64,000 nucleotides of DNA, taken from assembly GCA_963762735.1 (NCBI GenBank), contig CAVXMG010000003.1:1-64000 (forward strand), read 5' to 3'. This DNA comes from DASXKD01 sp963762735. GTDB taxonomy: Bacteria > Actinomycetota > Actinomycetes > Streptosporangiales > Streptosporangiaceae. Shown piece by piece: positions 1 through 8,522 of the stretch (the stretch's first letter is position 1; each line of letters starts with the position of its first letter). The translations under genes and the position numbers were made by a program. The notes under the pieces were generated by a model. That model worked only from the letters and a program-made list of their open reading frames with translations, was not told the DNA's origin and did no database searches.

Positions 1-229
1 TAACTTAGCTACCGCTGTCCGTGATCGTCCGGCGCCATGGAAGCAGCCGCAGGAATCAGTAATACTTGATGACATTTCCCTGTCAACGGATAACGAACTC
101 AATCGCATGAGTCCGGAGTTGTTGGGCCCAGCCCTAACTGCACAGGTAGCACTCCATTGTTCTGCGTGCCGTGCAGCCCGCCCGCCGCCGCCCTCGGCTG
201 CACCTGGCCGGAGCGCTTCGATGATGAGC

Positions 230-2644
230 TCAGTCGAGTAGTTCGTAGGCTGGGTTGATCATGACGGTGCCGGTGCTGGTGATGCCGACGGTGCCGCGGA
301 GCCGGATGTTGCTGCCGGGCCGGAGGCCCGTGATGTGGGTGCGCCCGTAGAACAGGGCGGTGAGTTCGCCGCTGGTGTCGGTGACCACGCAGGCCAGGAC
401 GGAGCTGCCTTCCACTGGCCGGAATTCGACGGTGTGTACCCGGCCGGCCACGGTGGCCCGGCGGTAGCTGGCCAGTGCGGAGATCGGGATGACCCCTGGC
501 GGTCCGGCGGCCCGGTGATGGCCGCTGTTGGCCGATCCAGCCTGGGCGGGCTTCGCTTTCCCGTTTGGGCTGGCCTGACATTCGTGTAGTACCTCGACCC
601 GGGCGGTGACGTCGAAGGGGATGATCATGGCTGCCGAGCGCGGGATCCGGCTCACTACCCCGGCGATCTTGTCGGCGGTCCGGTCGTGCAGGAGTCGGCC
701 GAGCAGCGGCCGGGTGCTGCGCCGTGGCAGCAGCACAGTGACGTGGGTGCCGGGCTGGCACGCTTCTTTGGCGGCGAGTTCGCCGGCTGCCTGTTCGATC
801 CGCCGGTGTGGGCAGTCCACGAGGTCGAGGGGAATGCCCCGGTTGGTGCGCTGCCATTGCTGTAGCAGGTGGTCGGCTCGTGGCTGGTCGATGACGAAGT
901 GCACCGCCCGCAGTGTGGTGGGGTGCAGGCTGCGCGCATAACGCAGCGCGGCGATCGCCGCCAGGTCGAAATCGTCCACCAAGACGAGCACGGTCCGGCG
1001 CGCGAAGTTCGGCGGATCGGGTGGCTTGCCGGCGCTGATGGTCTCGACAACGCCCGCTTCCCTCCGGTACTGCCGGTTGAGCCGGATGAGCAGGAACACC
1101 ATGACCGGGAACACCGCCACGACCAGCCAGGCTCCCTCGGTGAACTTCACGACCGCGAAGATCACCACCACCAGTGCGGTGTATACCCCGGCGGTGAAGT
1201 TGATGACCCGCCGGCGGCGCCATGCGGGCTCCTTCGTCCTGCGGTGGTACCTGGCCATGCCGAACCCGGCCATCGAGAACCCTGTGAACACGCCGATCGC
1301 GTAGAACGGGACAAGGTTGTTGGTGTTGGCGCCGACCGCCAGCAGCAACGCGAGCGCGAGCACGGTCAGCACGATGATCCCGTTGGAGAAGACCAGCCGG
1401 TGGCCGCGCTTGGACAGCCAGCGGGGCAGGAACGAGTCCTCGGCGACGAAGCTGGTCAGGAAAGGGAAGCCGCTGAAGCTGGTGTTGCCGCCGGTGAACA
1501 GGATCGAGATGGCCCCGGCCTGGACCAGGAAGTACAGAACCTGGCCTGCGGCGGAGGGCCCGAAAATGAGCTTGGCCTCCTGGGAGAGCACGGTCGGGAA
1601 GCCGTTCACGTAGGGGACCGCGTGGGTGATGTGCGCCAGCCAGGAGATCCCGGCGATCAAGAAGGCGACGATGGCGCCCTGGGTCACCAGCAGCTGGCGG
1701 GCGTTGCGGCCCTCGGGAGGGCGCAGCGCGCTGACCGCGTTGGAGACGGCCTCGATCCCGGTCAGCGACGAGCCGCCGTTGGCGAACGCCCGCCCCAGGA
1801 TGTAGATGGCAGCGAAGGTGAGCAGGCCGCTGGGGTGGTGCCCGACCGGCACTGTCCCGGTCTGCCAGGGCACGTGCGGCAGCCCGCCGCCGAACGCCTC
1901 ACGGTACAGGCCGGCGATGATCATCAGGCCCACCGAGGCGGAGAACAGGTAGGTCGGGACCGCGAAAGTCTTGCCGTTCTCCCTGACCCCCAGCAGGTTC
2001 ACGTAACACATCACGAGGGTCGCGGTGACCGCGATGAGCAGCAGCGTCGTCGTGTCACCCAGGGGCCTGGCCAGTGCCGGGAACGTGGACAGGATCGCGG
2101 CGCTGCCGGCGGCGGTCTGCACCGCGACGGTGACCACGTAGTCCACCATGAGCGCCACCGCCGCCACCTGGGCGACGCGCGGGCCGAAGTTCTCCCGGGC
2201 GACCACATACGAGCCCCCCGCCCGGGTGTAGACCGTCACCACCTCGCGGTAGGACAGCACGACCAGGCCGATGCCGAGCAGGATCACCCCGGTCATCGGC
2301 AGCAGCAGCGAAAAGGCCGCCAGGCCGAAAAACGGCAGCAGCTCGTGGAGGATCAGCTCGGAGCCGTAGTTCGCCGACGAGATCCCATCACACGACAGCA
2401 CGCCCAGGCCCAGCGGTTTGGACAGCCGCTCCACCTGCAGTTGCTCGCTGGCCAGCGGCGGCCCAAGCAGGCGCCGCTTGACCGAATACCAGGAACTCTC
2501 CGGCAGGCCGGAGACCCCGTCGATGCCGGGCAAGCTGGCTGGCTTGCGCAGGGCCACGGCGCGCCACCTCCGACCCCAGCCGCCAAACCAGGCCTCGGCA
2601 CTTGGCCCGGACGACGCCCCGCCGATGAGCAGCGGATTGATCAC
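230..2644 (-). CDS. KimA/APC-type permease with USP-like and OB-fold C-terminal domains
   Basis: A roughly 12-helix APC-superfamily transporter occupies about residues 95-540. The N-terminal stretch SVKRRLLG followed by SCDGISSANYGSE resembles KimA/KUP-like K+ importers and amino-acid permeases. Residues about 555-690 form a USP-like alpha/beta domain starting TVLVLVDDFD. The last 80 residues (GRVHTVEF, then SGELTALFYGR, then LRGTVGI) read like an OB-fold, which I do not know as a usual tail of this family. The neighbouring cation antiporter and DUF4118 genes fit a role in K+ or pH homeostasis, but the substrate is inferred. The GTG start at 2644 has GAAGG lying almost against it, and the first 50 residues are not family-like, so the true start may be internal. 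At 804 residues it is longer than the usual 600-700. Confidence 0.8.
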   Translation of the reverse strand: MINPLLIGGASSGPSAEAWFGGWGRRWRAVALRKPASLPGIDGVSGLPESSWYSVKRRLLGPPLASEQLQVERLSKPLGLGVLSCDGISSANYGSELILHELLPFFGLAAFSLLLPMTGVILLGIGLVVLSYREVVTVYTRAGGSYVVARENFGPRVAQVAAVALMVDYVVTVAVQTAAGSAAILSTFPALARPLGDTTTLLLIAVTATLVMCYVNLLGVRENGKTFAVPTYLFSASVGLMIIAGLYREAFGGGLPHVPWQTGTVPVGHHPSGLLTFAAIYILGRAFANGGSSLTGIEAVSNAVSALRPPEGRNARQLLVTQGAIVAFLIAGISWLAHITHAVPYVNGFPTVLSQEAKLIFGPSAAGQVLYFLVQAGAISILFTGGNTSFSGFPFLTSFVAEDSFLPRWLSKRGHRLVFSNGIIVLTVLALALLLAVGANTNNLVPFYAIGVFTGFSMAGFGMARYHRRTKEPAWRRRRVINFTAGVYTALVVVIFAVVKFTEGAWLVVAVFPVMVFLLIRLNRQYRREAGVVETISAGKPPDPPNFARRTVLVLVDDFDLAAIAALRYARSLHPTTLRAVHFVIDQPRADHLLQQWQRTNRGIPLDLVDCPHRRIEQAAGELAAKEACQPGTHVTVLLPRRSTRPLLGRLLHDRTADKIAGVVSRIPRSAAMIIPFDVTARVEVLHECQASPNGKAKPAQAGSANSGHHRAAGPPGVIPISALASYRRATVAGRVHTVEFRPVEGSSVLACVVTDTSGELTALFYGRTHITGLRPGSNIRLRGTVGITSTGTVMINPAYELLD

Positions 2645-2945
2645 CTTCGACGTTAGGCATCCCCGCTTAGCCCGGCTGCATGGGCAGTGTTAGGAATGAC
2701 GCGGCGGCCGTTAGGGTTTCATCAAGATCGTTAATTCCTGCTTCGGCCGGCAGTCAGCTTCGCCGTCCCCGGAACGGCACAGGCGCTCTATCCGCTGCGC
2801 TGATGGCGGAACTATCACAGCGCGTTGCGTGGTCCCCTGACCTGCACGAATGGTTCCTTGCGACCTGTGCCCGATCGCTGCCGCTGGCCGCTGGCAGGCC
2901 CCATCGGAGGTATCGGGCGCGGGCTAGCTGTGTTGCGGGTCATCC

Positions 2946-2975
2946 TTGGACAGTTCTTCCGGAGCGGTCTACGCT
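2946..2975 (+). promoter_or_regulatory. Candidate sigma-70-like promoter for the 3046 operon
   Basis: TTGGAC at 2946-2951 and TACGCT at 2970-2975 are separated by 18 bp. Transcription would begin near 2981, so the shared leader motif would be the first thing transcribed. The other 300 bases between the permease and this promoter hold no gene I can support. Confidence 0.45.
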
Positions 2976-2978
2976 CAT

Positions 2979-3045
2979 GTCAGGTGTGCCGGGAAGCCTG
3001 GTCGGCGATGGTCGTGATCTTCGGACTCGTGGACAGGGGCTCCCG
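2979..3045 (+). promoter_or_regulatory. Shared 5' leader motif, copy A
   Basis: GTCAGGTGTGCCGGGAAGCC begins an element (2979-3007) that recurs almost unchanged at 15772-15800 and, for its core, at 4875-4897. The core can fold as CCGG, loop GAAGC, CUGG, followed by an invariant TCGGC. In this copy the region before the start codon (CAGGGGCTCCCG, 3034-3045) is partly complementary to the core, so an alternative structure could hide the ribosome-binding site. Being at the transcript's 5' end and before cation-related genes it could be a riboswitch or protein-binding leader. I could not match it to a known class from memory. Confidence 0.5.
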
Positions 3046-3462
3046 ATGACTATTCACAGCGCAGCGCCAGACGGTTCAGCTGAGGCGGGCTCAGGCTCAG
3101 CCACGGTCGTTACTCCTGCTCCGCCGAGCTGGCCGTGGCGGCGGGCGGCGCTGTTTCTTGCTGGTGCTGCCCAGCTGATTACGATCTCGGCGCTGGTGGG
3201 TGCCGATCCCATCCCCGCGACCTGGTCGTCGCTGCTGCTGGCGGTTGCGCCCGCGCCGGTGGCTGCCGCGGCGGCCTTCGCCCCGGCCCCGGTGAACCTA
3301 CTGGCGGCGGCGGCCGGGATCGCGGTCCTGGCCGCCGGAATCGTCGCGCAGGTCACCCACACCGGGCTGTTCTTCGTCCCGGCGCTGGTGGTGCTGGCCA
3401 TCGCCGCTGTCAAGCTCTGGCATGAACAGTCTCAAGCGCAGGGGGAAGGTGTGAGCCGATGA
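3046..3462 (+). CDS. Small membrane protein of about four helices, first gene of a DUF4118/UspA operon
   Basis: 138 residues starting at ATG 3046, preceded by GGACAGGGG. After a polar 25-residue N-terminus come PPSWPWRRAALF and four hydrophobic segments covering about residues 30-125, ending KLWHEQSQAQGEG. I do not recognise a named family. The gene overlaps the next by ATGA (stop 3460-3462), so the two are translationally coupled. A second copy with a similar N-terminal two-thirds lies at 15839-16153 behind the same leader motif. The context (DUF4118 protein, UspA, antiporter) points to membrane stress or cation homeostasis, which is inference. Confidence 0.75.
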   Translation: MTIHSAAPDGSAEAGSGSATVVTPAPPSWPWRRAALFLAGAAQLITISALVGADPIPATWSSLLLAVAPAPVAAAAAFAPAPVNLLAAAAGIAVLAAGIVAQVTHTGLFFVPALVVLAIAAVKLWHEQSQAQGEGVSR

Positions 3463-4211
3463 CCCGTTACCTGACCAGGGGCCGGGCGGCAATCGCCGCG
3501 GCTTTGATCGCCCCGCTCGCCGCGGCCGCGATCTTGCTGCCATTCCGCTCCAGCTGGCCGAACACGAACGTGGCGCTGCTGCTGGTGGTGGTGGTCGTCG
3601 CGGTGGCAGCGATCGGGAACCGGGTCGCGGGTGCGATCGCTGCGATCGGGGCGGCGGTCTGGTTCGACTTCTTCTTCACCCTGCCCTACGAGCGGTTCAC
3701 CATCCGCAGCTCAGCCGATATCACCACCTTTGTGCTGCTGCTGGTGGTTGGGATAGCGGTGTCGCAGCTGGCTGCCTACGCCCGCCGCCTGAAGGTGGTC
3801 GCGATCACCGACGCCGGGTACCTGGCGCAGATCCACCAGACCGCCGCCCTCACACAGACAGCGACGTCCGCCGAGGACGTCATCGATCACGTCCGCGAGC
3901 AGCTGACCGGCCTGCTGGATCTGCAGGAATGCCGGTTTGAGCACGGGAGCCTGCTCGGTCACCCGCCGCGGCTGGAGCCAGACGGCACAGTGCTGGCTGG
4001 CCCCGGTCGCTGGGACGTGGAGCAGGTGGGCCTGCCCGGCGAGGAGATAGAGCTGCGCGTGTTCGGCGGCGGCCAGTACTACGGGCGGTTCATGATGAGG
4101 CCCAAGCCAGGCTCGCGGCCGTCCCTGCAGGCACGCCTGGTGGCGGTCACCCTGGCCGATCAGGTAGGACGCTCGCTGGCAGCCAGGGTGCCGACGGCCA
4201 GCGGCCGGTAG
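3459..4211 (+). CDS. DUF4118 (KdpD-type membrane domain) protein without a kinase domain
   Basis: 250 residues. About residues 10-110 hold four hydrophobic segments including NRVAGAIAAIGAAVWFDFFFTLPYERF, cut here to its key part WFDFFFTLPYERF, a signature of the DUF4118 membrane module of KdpD sensors. A cytoplasmic tail (about 115-250) reads as a GAF-like alpha/beta region. The DHp and ATPase domains of KdpD are absent, so this is not a histidine kinase. The ATG overlaps the upstream stop by ATGA. It may sense K+ or turgor for a partner protein or act with the following UspA; both are inference. Confidence 0.8.
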   Translation: MTRYLTRGRAAIAAALIAPLAAAAILLPFRSSWPNTNVALLLVVVVVAVAAIGNRVAGAIAAIGAAVWFDFFFTLPYERFTIRSSADITTFVLLLVVGIAVSQLAAYARRLKVVAITDAGYLAQIHQTAALTQTATSAEDVIDHVREQLTGLLDLQECRFEHGSLLGHPPRLEPDGTVLAGPGRWDVEQVGLPGEEIELRVFGGGQYYGRFMMRPKPGSRPSLQARLVAVTLADQVGRSLAARVPTASGR

Positions 4212-4231
4212 AACAAAGCATTGGGCACACG

Positions 4232-4777
4232 GTGTTTCGCGCTGACCGGCTGATCGTCGGAACGAGCGGCTCACCGGGCAGCCTGCAGGCACTGCGCTAC
4301 GGCGACGGCCTGGCCCGCGCCCAAGGCGCGGTCTTGATACCGGTCATCGCCTGGGAACCGCCAGGCGGCGACCGCGACGAGCGCTTCCAGAATTCAGGGT
4401 ATCTGCGCCAGGCCTGCCAGGACCTCGCCTGCCGACGGCTCCGCGACGCGCTCATCGCGGTGTGGGGCGAAATCCCCCCCAGCCAGCTGGTGCAGCCGCT
4501 CATAGCACGCGGCCCGGCAGGCCGGGTCCTGGTGGACCTTGCCTGCCACCCCGGCGATGTGCTGATCGTAGGCGCCGGCCGCCGCGGCACACTGGCCCGA
4601 GTGGCCTTTTCCAGGGTGAGCCGCTACTGCCTGGCCCACGCCCAGTGCCCCATCCTGGCCATCCCGCCACCCGCCCTCGCCGGCGAACTCCGCAACAGCC
4701 GCCTGGCGTGGCTGTTCTGGCACCGGCCCCTGACCCCCGATCAGATCCTCCGCGACCAGCCCAAACCGACCACCTGA
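4232..4777 (+). CDS. Universal stress protein family
   Basis: 181 residues from GTG 4232. The N-terminal DRLIVGTSGSPGSLQALRYG and the later VLIVGAGRRGTLARVAFSRVSRY with PILAIP follow the UspA fold: a first beta strand with a ligand Asp/Ser region and the G-x2-G-x9-G(S/T)-like nucleotide loop, here imperfect. It has a 35-residue tail rich in W, P and R after the domain. It lies 20 bases after the DUF4118 gene and is probably in the same operon. No strong ribosome-binding site is seen. Usp proteins usually bind ATP or AMP and modulate partners under stress. Confidence 0.75.
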   Translation: MFRADRLIVGTSGSPGSLQALRYGDGLARAQGAVLIPVIAWEPPGGDRDERFQNSGYLRQACQDLACRRLRDALIAVWGEIPPSQLVQPLIARGPAGRVLVDLACHPGDVLIVGAGRRGTLARVAFSRVSRYCLAHAQCPILAIPPPALAGELRNSRLAWLFWHRPLTPDQILRDQPKPTT

Positions 4778-4856
4778 GCAGCCCACCGGCCACCGCACGC
4801 CGCAGCACGGCACGGTGACTGCCGCGGCACCAGGAAGCCCACCTGCCGGGCTCCGG

Positions 4857-4930
4857 TAAATTGGTGCGCGGCGCGCCGGGAAGTCTGGTCGGCAACGGCT
4901 CATCCGTGGCGGAGAGGCGGTGCCGGCGGC
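4857..4930 (+). promoter_or_regulatory. Promoter -10 and shared 5' leader motif, copy B
   Basis: A -10-like TAAATT at 4857-4862 is followed by the core GCCGGGAAGTCTGGTCGGC at 4875-4893. The upstream half (GTCAGGTG) is replaced by GGTGCGCGGC. A small hairpin ACGG-CTCAT-CCGT follows at 4895-4907, then GGAGAGG before the GTG start. The element again sits at the predicted 5' end of a cation-transporter transcript. Confidence 0.45.
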
Positions 4931-6508
4931 GTGCACACTGTTGAGATCGTGGTTCTGCTGGTCGCGCTGGCGACCGTGGTGGCAGCGTTCGCCAAGCGGC
5001 TGCGGGTTCCCGCTCCTTCCCTGCTGGTAGCCGTCGGCCTAGGGGTGGGCCTGCTGCCGGGCGCGCCGATGGTCCATGTGCCGCCCGCGGTGGTCAGCCT
5101 GGTGGTGCTGCCGCCGCTGTTGTATGCGGCCAGCGAGGAACTGGCCTGGCGTGACCTGCGGGCGGTGTGGCGCCCGGTGGCAGTGCTGGCCGTGGGCCTG
5201 GTGCTGGCCTCCGCGGCCGCGGTCGCGGCGGTGGCCGGGGAGGTGGCATCGCTGTCGGCGAGCATGGCGTTCGTGCTGGGCGCGGTGCTGGCCAGCACGG
5301 ACCCGGTGGCGGTCAGCGCGCTGGGGCGGCGGCTTTCCCTGCCGCCCCGGGTGCAGGCGCTGGTCCAGGCGGAGAGCCTGTTCAATGACGGCACCAGCCT
5401 GGTGCTGTTCCAGATCGCGGTCTCCCTGGCGGTGAGCGGCATGGCAATGGCCGCGACCGGGGCGCTGCTGCATGGGGCGGGACAGTTCGCCGTCCTGGCC
5501 GGCGGCGGCGCGGCGGCCGGCGTGGTGGTGGCGGCCGGGGTGATCGTGGTGCGGCGGCGGATCACCGACCCGGTGCTGGAGACGGTGGCGGCGCTGCTCA
5601 CCCCGTATGTGGCGTACCTGCTCGGCGAGACGCTGCGTGTGTCGGGGGTGACCGCGGTGATCGTGGCCGGGCTGGCGATCGGCGCGCAGCGTGCGAAGAT
5701 CACCACCGCGCAGACCCGGCTGCAGCTGCATTCGGTGTATCAGACCGTCATCTTCGTGCTGGAAAGCGTCGTCTTCGCCCTCATCGGGCTGGAGCTGCCC
5801 ACACTGGTCCGCGAGCTGGGCCCCAGCGGGCGATGGCCGCTGGCCGCGCTGGCGGTGACCGGCACCCTGATGGCCACCCGCGTGGCGTGGGTCTTTCCGG
5901 TCTTCGCCATCTCCGGCTGGCGCCGCGGCAAGCGCCGCCCGTCCTGGCCGGTGCCCGCCATGGTGTCGTGGGCAGGTACCCGCGGGGTGGTGCCGCTGGC
6001 CGCCGCACTGTCCATCCCCCTCACCACCGCAGCCGGGAGTACGCTGCCGCAGCGGGATCTGGTGCTGGTGCTGGCCGCCGCCACGATCGTGATCTCGCTG
6101 ATCGTGCAGGGCTTCACCCTGGAGCCGCTGGCCCGGCTTGCCGGGTTCGGCCCCGCGGTGGCCGGGCCAGGCCACGAAGAGACCGTCGCCCGGCTGCGCA
6201 TGGCCGAGGCGGGCCTGGCCCGCCTGGAGGAGCTGGCTGAGGACGGCGCCGCCCCCGACGAGATGATCGACCGGCTCCGCGCCAGCCTGCAGGCCCGCAT
6301 CGGGACCACCCGTGGGCGCATGGACCACAGTCCCGGCGCCGCGGGACCGGCCCTGACCGAGCGGGAACTGCGCGGTGATCTCATCACCGCCGAAAGCGCC
6401 GAGCTGTCCCGGCTCTACCAAGCCGGCACAATCAGCGCCGCCACCCGCCTGCGCCTGCAACGGAACCTGGACCTGGAAACCGCCCGGCTCACCGACGGGC
6501 ACCAATAA
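4931..6508 (+). CDS. CPA1-family Na+(K+)/H+ antiporter
   Basis: 525 residues with about 12 membrane segments in residues 1-400 and a 110-residue cytoplasmic tail with coiled-coil character (MAEAGLARLEELAEDG). Diagnostic CPA1 motifs are present: STDPVAVSALGRRL and ESLFNDGTSLVLF, which carries the ion-binding ND pair, and later WAGTRGVVPLAAAL. It should exchange a monovalent cation for protons at the cytoplasmic membrane. Start GTG 4931 lies 13 bases after GGAGAGG, a long spacing; a GTG 11 bases upstream is closer to the site but less likely. The leader motif before it suggests shared control with the 3046 operon. Confidence 0.9.
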   Translation: MHTVEIVVLLVALATVVAAFAKRLRVPAPSLLVAVGLGVGLLPGAPMVHVPPAVVSLVVLPPLLYAASEELAWRDLRAVWRPVAVLAVGLVLASAAAVAAVAGEVASLSASMAFVLGAVLASTDPVAVSALGRRLSLPPRVQALVQAESLFNDGTSLVLFQIAVSLAVSGMAMAATGALLHGAGQFAVLAGGGAAAGVVVAAGVIVVRRRITDPVLETVAALLTPYVAYLLGETLRVSGVTAVIVAGLAIGAQRAKITTAQTRLQLHSVYQTVIFVLESVVFALIGLELPTLVRELGPSGRWPLAALAVTGTLMATRVAWVFPVFAISGWRRGKRRPSWPVPAMVSWAGTRGVVPLAAALSIPLTTAAGSTLPQRDLVLVLAAATIVISLIVQGFTLEPLARLAGFGPAVAGPGHEETVARLRMAEAGLARLEELAEDGAAPDEMIDRLRASLQARIGTTRGRMDHSPGAAGPALTERELRGDLITAESAELSRLYQAGTISAATRLRLQRNLDLETARLTDGHQ

Positions 6509-6516
6509 ACGCACAG

Positions 6517-6574
6517 ACATGGGTGATCCTCGCTGGTTTCCGGATTGATATGCGGAGATGATCACCCGTGTATC
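6517..6574. repeat. Imperfect palindromic intergenic element, copy 1
   Basis: GGGTGATC at 6521-6528 and GATCACCCGTGTATC at 6560-6574 are inverted arms around a 31-base centre containing CTCGCT and ATATGCGGAGAT. The reverse complement closely matches 32967-33029, including the centre, so this is a dispersed repeat and not a chance hairpin. It follows the antiporter stop and could also serve as a terminator. Confidence 0.6.
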
Positions 6575-6926
6575 GGCGGGACTGCGCGCTCAGCCCAAGT
6601 GCAGGACTGATCACATCCGTGACCGAACGCGGTTCAGTGATGCGATACGGATCGCCGAATACGCGTCTGTCAACTGGACATGGCTACGTGAGCAGCTAAC
6701 GCGCAGATTGCCACGTTCTGTGAGTCCTGAACAAGGATCCTTTCAGCGTGGGTGAGCTTGGCGGGGCGCGGCGCGTGCCGGTTGGGCCGGCTGGCGGCGA
6801 GTTCATCCTCCTTGGTCGTGGCTGCTGTTTGGCTTTTTTCGCGCCGTGGCGGTTTCCAGTCTCCGCCGGGCGGGAGGGCGGTGGTGTGGCCGCCGATGCT
6901 GCTGGAGGCCCCGGAGACGGTGCGGG
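6575..6926. other. Intergenic stretch without a supported gene
   Basis: About 350 bases between the palindromic repeat and the end of the efflux gene. Short open frames exist on both strands but none has a ribosome-binding site or a recognisable protein. I see no further structure. Confidence 0.5.
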
Positions 6927-8450
6927 TCATGGCTGTGGTTCTGCTTGCCGGTCGCGCGGGCGAGGGTCAGCGGGCCGTTCCGCCGCGGGCTCCTGGTCGC
7001 GGGCGGCGGGGGTGCCACTGGGCTGCGCAACGGGCTCACCGCGGGTGTTGGTGGCGCGCAGCGCGATGACGGCGGCGGCGAGCAGGAAGAACGCGCAGGT
7101 CAGCAGGGCGCGGTGGAAGCCTGCGGTAAGCGCGGCGTCTGGCGGGGCGTGCGCGGCGAGCAACGTGCTGGTGCGCGCGGTGGCGATGGCGGAGAAGATC
7201 GCCAGCCCGAGGGCGGTACCCAGTTGCTGGGAGGCGTTCAGCAGGCCGGCGGCGAGCCCGGCTTTGTCCTCGGGGACGCCGGCGTTGGCGGCGGTGGTGA
7301 CGGAGACCAGGACGGCACCGATCCCAACCGCCATGATCACCAGCCCGGGGAGCAGGTTCTGGGGGTAGGTGCCGTGGACCGGGATACGGGACAGGTACCA
7401 GACGCCGGCGGCGGCGATCAGCGCGCCGGCGACGATTACCGGGCGGGTGCCGATGCGGGCGAACAGCCGGGAGGAGATGCCGGCGGCGGCCACGATCCCG
7501 GCGGTGACCGGCAGGTAGGCTGCGCCGCTCCGGATCGGGCTGAAACCCACGACGTTCTGCATGTAGAGGGTGAGGAAGTAAAACACCGACACGAAAGCGG
7601 CGAACGCGATCATCTGGGTGGCGTCCGCGGCTGCCAGCCCTCGGATGCGGAAGATGGAGAACGGGAACAGCGGGCCGCGGCGGCGCAGCTCGGTGACGGT
7701 GAAGGCGGCGAGCAGGATGGCCGCGGTGGCGAGTTCCCCGACCGTGCGGGCACTGCCCCAGCCCTGGTCGGGGGCCCGGACCAGGGCGTAGACCAGAAGC
7801 AGCATGCCACCGGTGGCCAGGACCGCGCCGGGGACGTCGAACCCCGCGGCCCGGGCGGCGGGCCGCCCGCCGGGCACCAGCCGGTAAGCGCCGTAGAGGA
7901 TCAGCACGCAGACCGGCAGGTTGACGAACAGCACCCACCGCCATCCCGGTCCCTGGGACAGCACGCCGCCGAGGAACACCCCGGCCGCCGCGGCCAGGCC
8001 GGAGATCGCGCCCCAGACTCCCAGCGCCCGGTTGCGGTCGTCGCCGGAGTTGAAGCTAGTGGTCAGGATCGACAGCCCGGCCGGGGCCATCATGGCCGCG
8101 CCGGCGCCCTGCCCGAGCCGGGCACCGACCAGCATGCCGGCGTTCACGGCCAGGCCGCCGGCCAGCGAGCAGGCTGCGAATAGCGCGGTGCCCGCCACGA
8201 GCAGCGGCCGCCGCCCGAGCAGGTCCCCGGCGCGGCCGCCGAGCAGCAGCAGCCCTCCGTAGGTGACCAAATAGCCCGACAGCACCCATTGCAAGCCCTG
8301 CACCGAGAAGCCCAGGTCGCGGCGGATCGACGGCAGGGCGACGTTCATGATCGAGGAGTCGGCGACGTCGAGGAACTGCACCGCGCAGAGCAGTAGCAGC
8401 AGCAGCTTGCCGCGGCGGGCGGCCAGCAGCGAACCGGATTGGGCGGGCAC
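6927..8450 (-). CDS. MFS drug efflux transporter, DHA2 (14-helix) type
   Basis: 507 residues. Motifs of the DHA2/EmrB-QacA group are visible: FLDVADSSIMNVALPSI in helix 1, GRAGDLLGRRPLLVAG (motif A) after helix 2, and RLGQGAGAAMMAPAGLSIL. Fourteen hydrophobic segments can be counted. It should export a hydrophobic or cationic compound using the proton gradient. Start GTG 8450 has GGAGG 8 bases before it. The gene lies 72 bases downstream of the TetR regulator on the same strand, and two candidate operators lie between them, so the pump is probably repressed by that regulator. Confidence 0.9.
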   Translation of the reverse strand: MPAQSGSLLAARRGKLLLLLLCAVQFLDVADSSIMNVALPSIRRDLGFSVQGLQWVLSGYLVTYGGLLLLGGRAGDLLGRRPLLVAGTALFAACSLAGGLAVNAGMLVGARLGQGAGAAMMAPAGLSILTTSFNSGDDRNRALGVWGAISGLAAAAGVFLGGVLSQGPGWRWVLFVNLPVCVLILYGAYRLVPGGRPAARAAGFDVPGAVLATGGMLLLVYALVRAPDQGWGSARTVGELATAAILLAAFTVTELRRRGPLFPFSIFRIRGLAAADATQMIAFAAFVSVFYFLTLYMQNVVGFSPIRSGAAYLPVTAGIVAAAGISSRLFARIGTRPVIVAGALIAAAGVWYLSRIPVHGTYPQNLLPGLVIMAVGIGAVLVSVTTAANAGVPEDKAGLAAGLLNASQQLGTALGLAIFSAIATARTSTLLAAHAPPDAALTAGFHRALLTCAFFLLAAAVIALRATNTRGEPVAQPSGTPAARDQEPAAERPADPRPRDRQAEPQP

Positions 8451-8467
8451 GACGTCAGCCTCCAGAC

Positions 8468-8520
8468 TGGACGGGTTAGTACAGTCTTGAGGCTAACAGT
8501 AAGTGGACCGTTTAGTACAG
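8468..8520. promoter_or_regulatory. Two candidate TetR operators before the efflux gene
   Basis: TGGACGGGTTAGTACAG (8468-8484) and TGGACCGTTTAGTACAG (8504-8520) are near-identical direct repeats 36 bp apart, upstream of the efflux start. The same 17-bp pattern occurs twice more at 10252-10303 before the YCII operon. Confidence 0.55.
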
Positions 8521-8522
8521 AG

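Noticed and set aside
869..2656. Long open frames opposite real genes (for example 869-2656, 5039-6565, 6846-8183, 16352-17773 and 18187-20214)
   Set aside because: They are antisense shadows produced by high GC at third positions; products are rich in R, G, A, Q and H and match no family.
6558..6755. A 65-residue open frame after the antiporter gene
   Set aside because: It starts inside the palindromic repeat, has no ribosome-binding site and no protein-like pattern.
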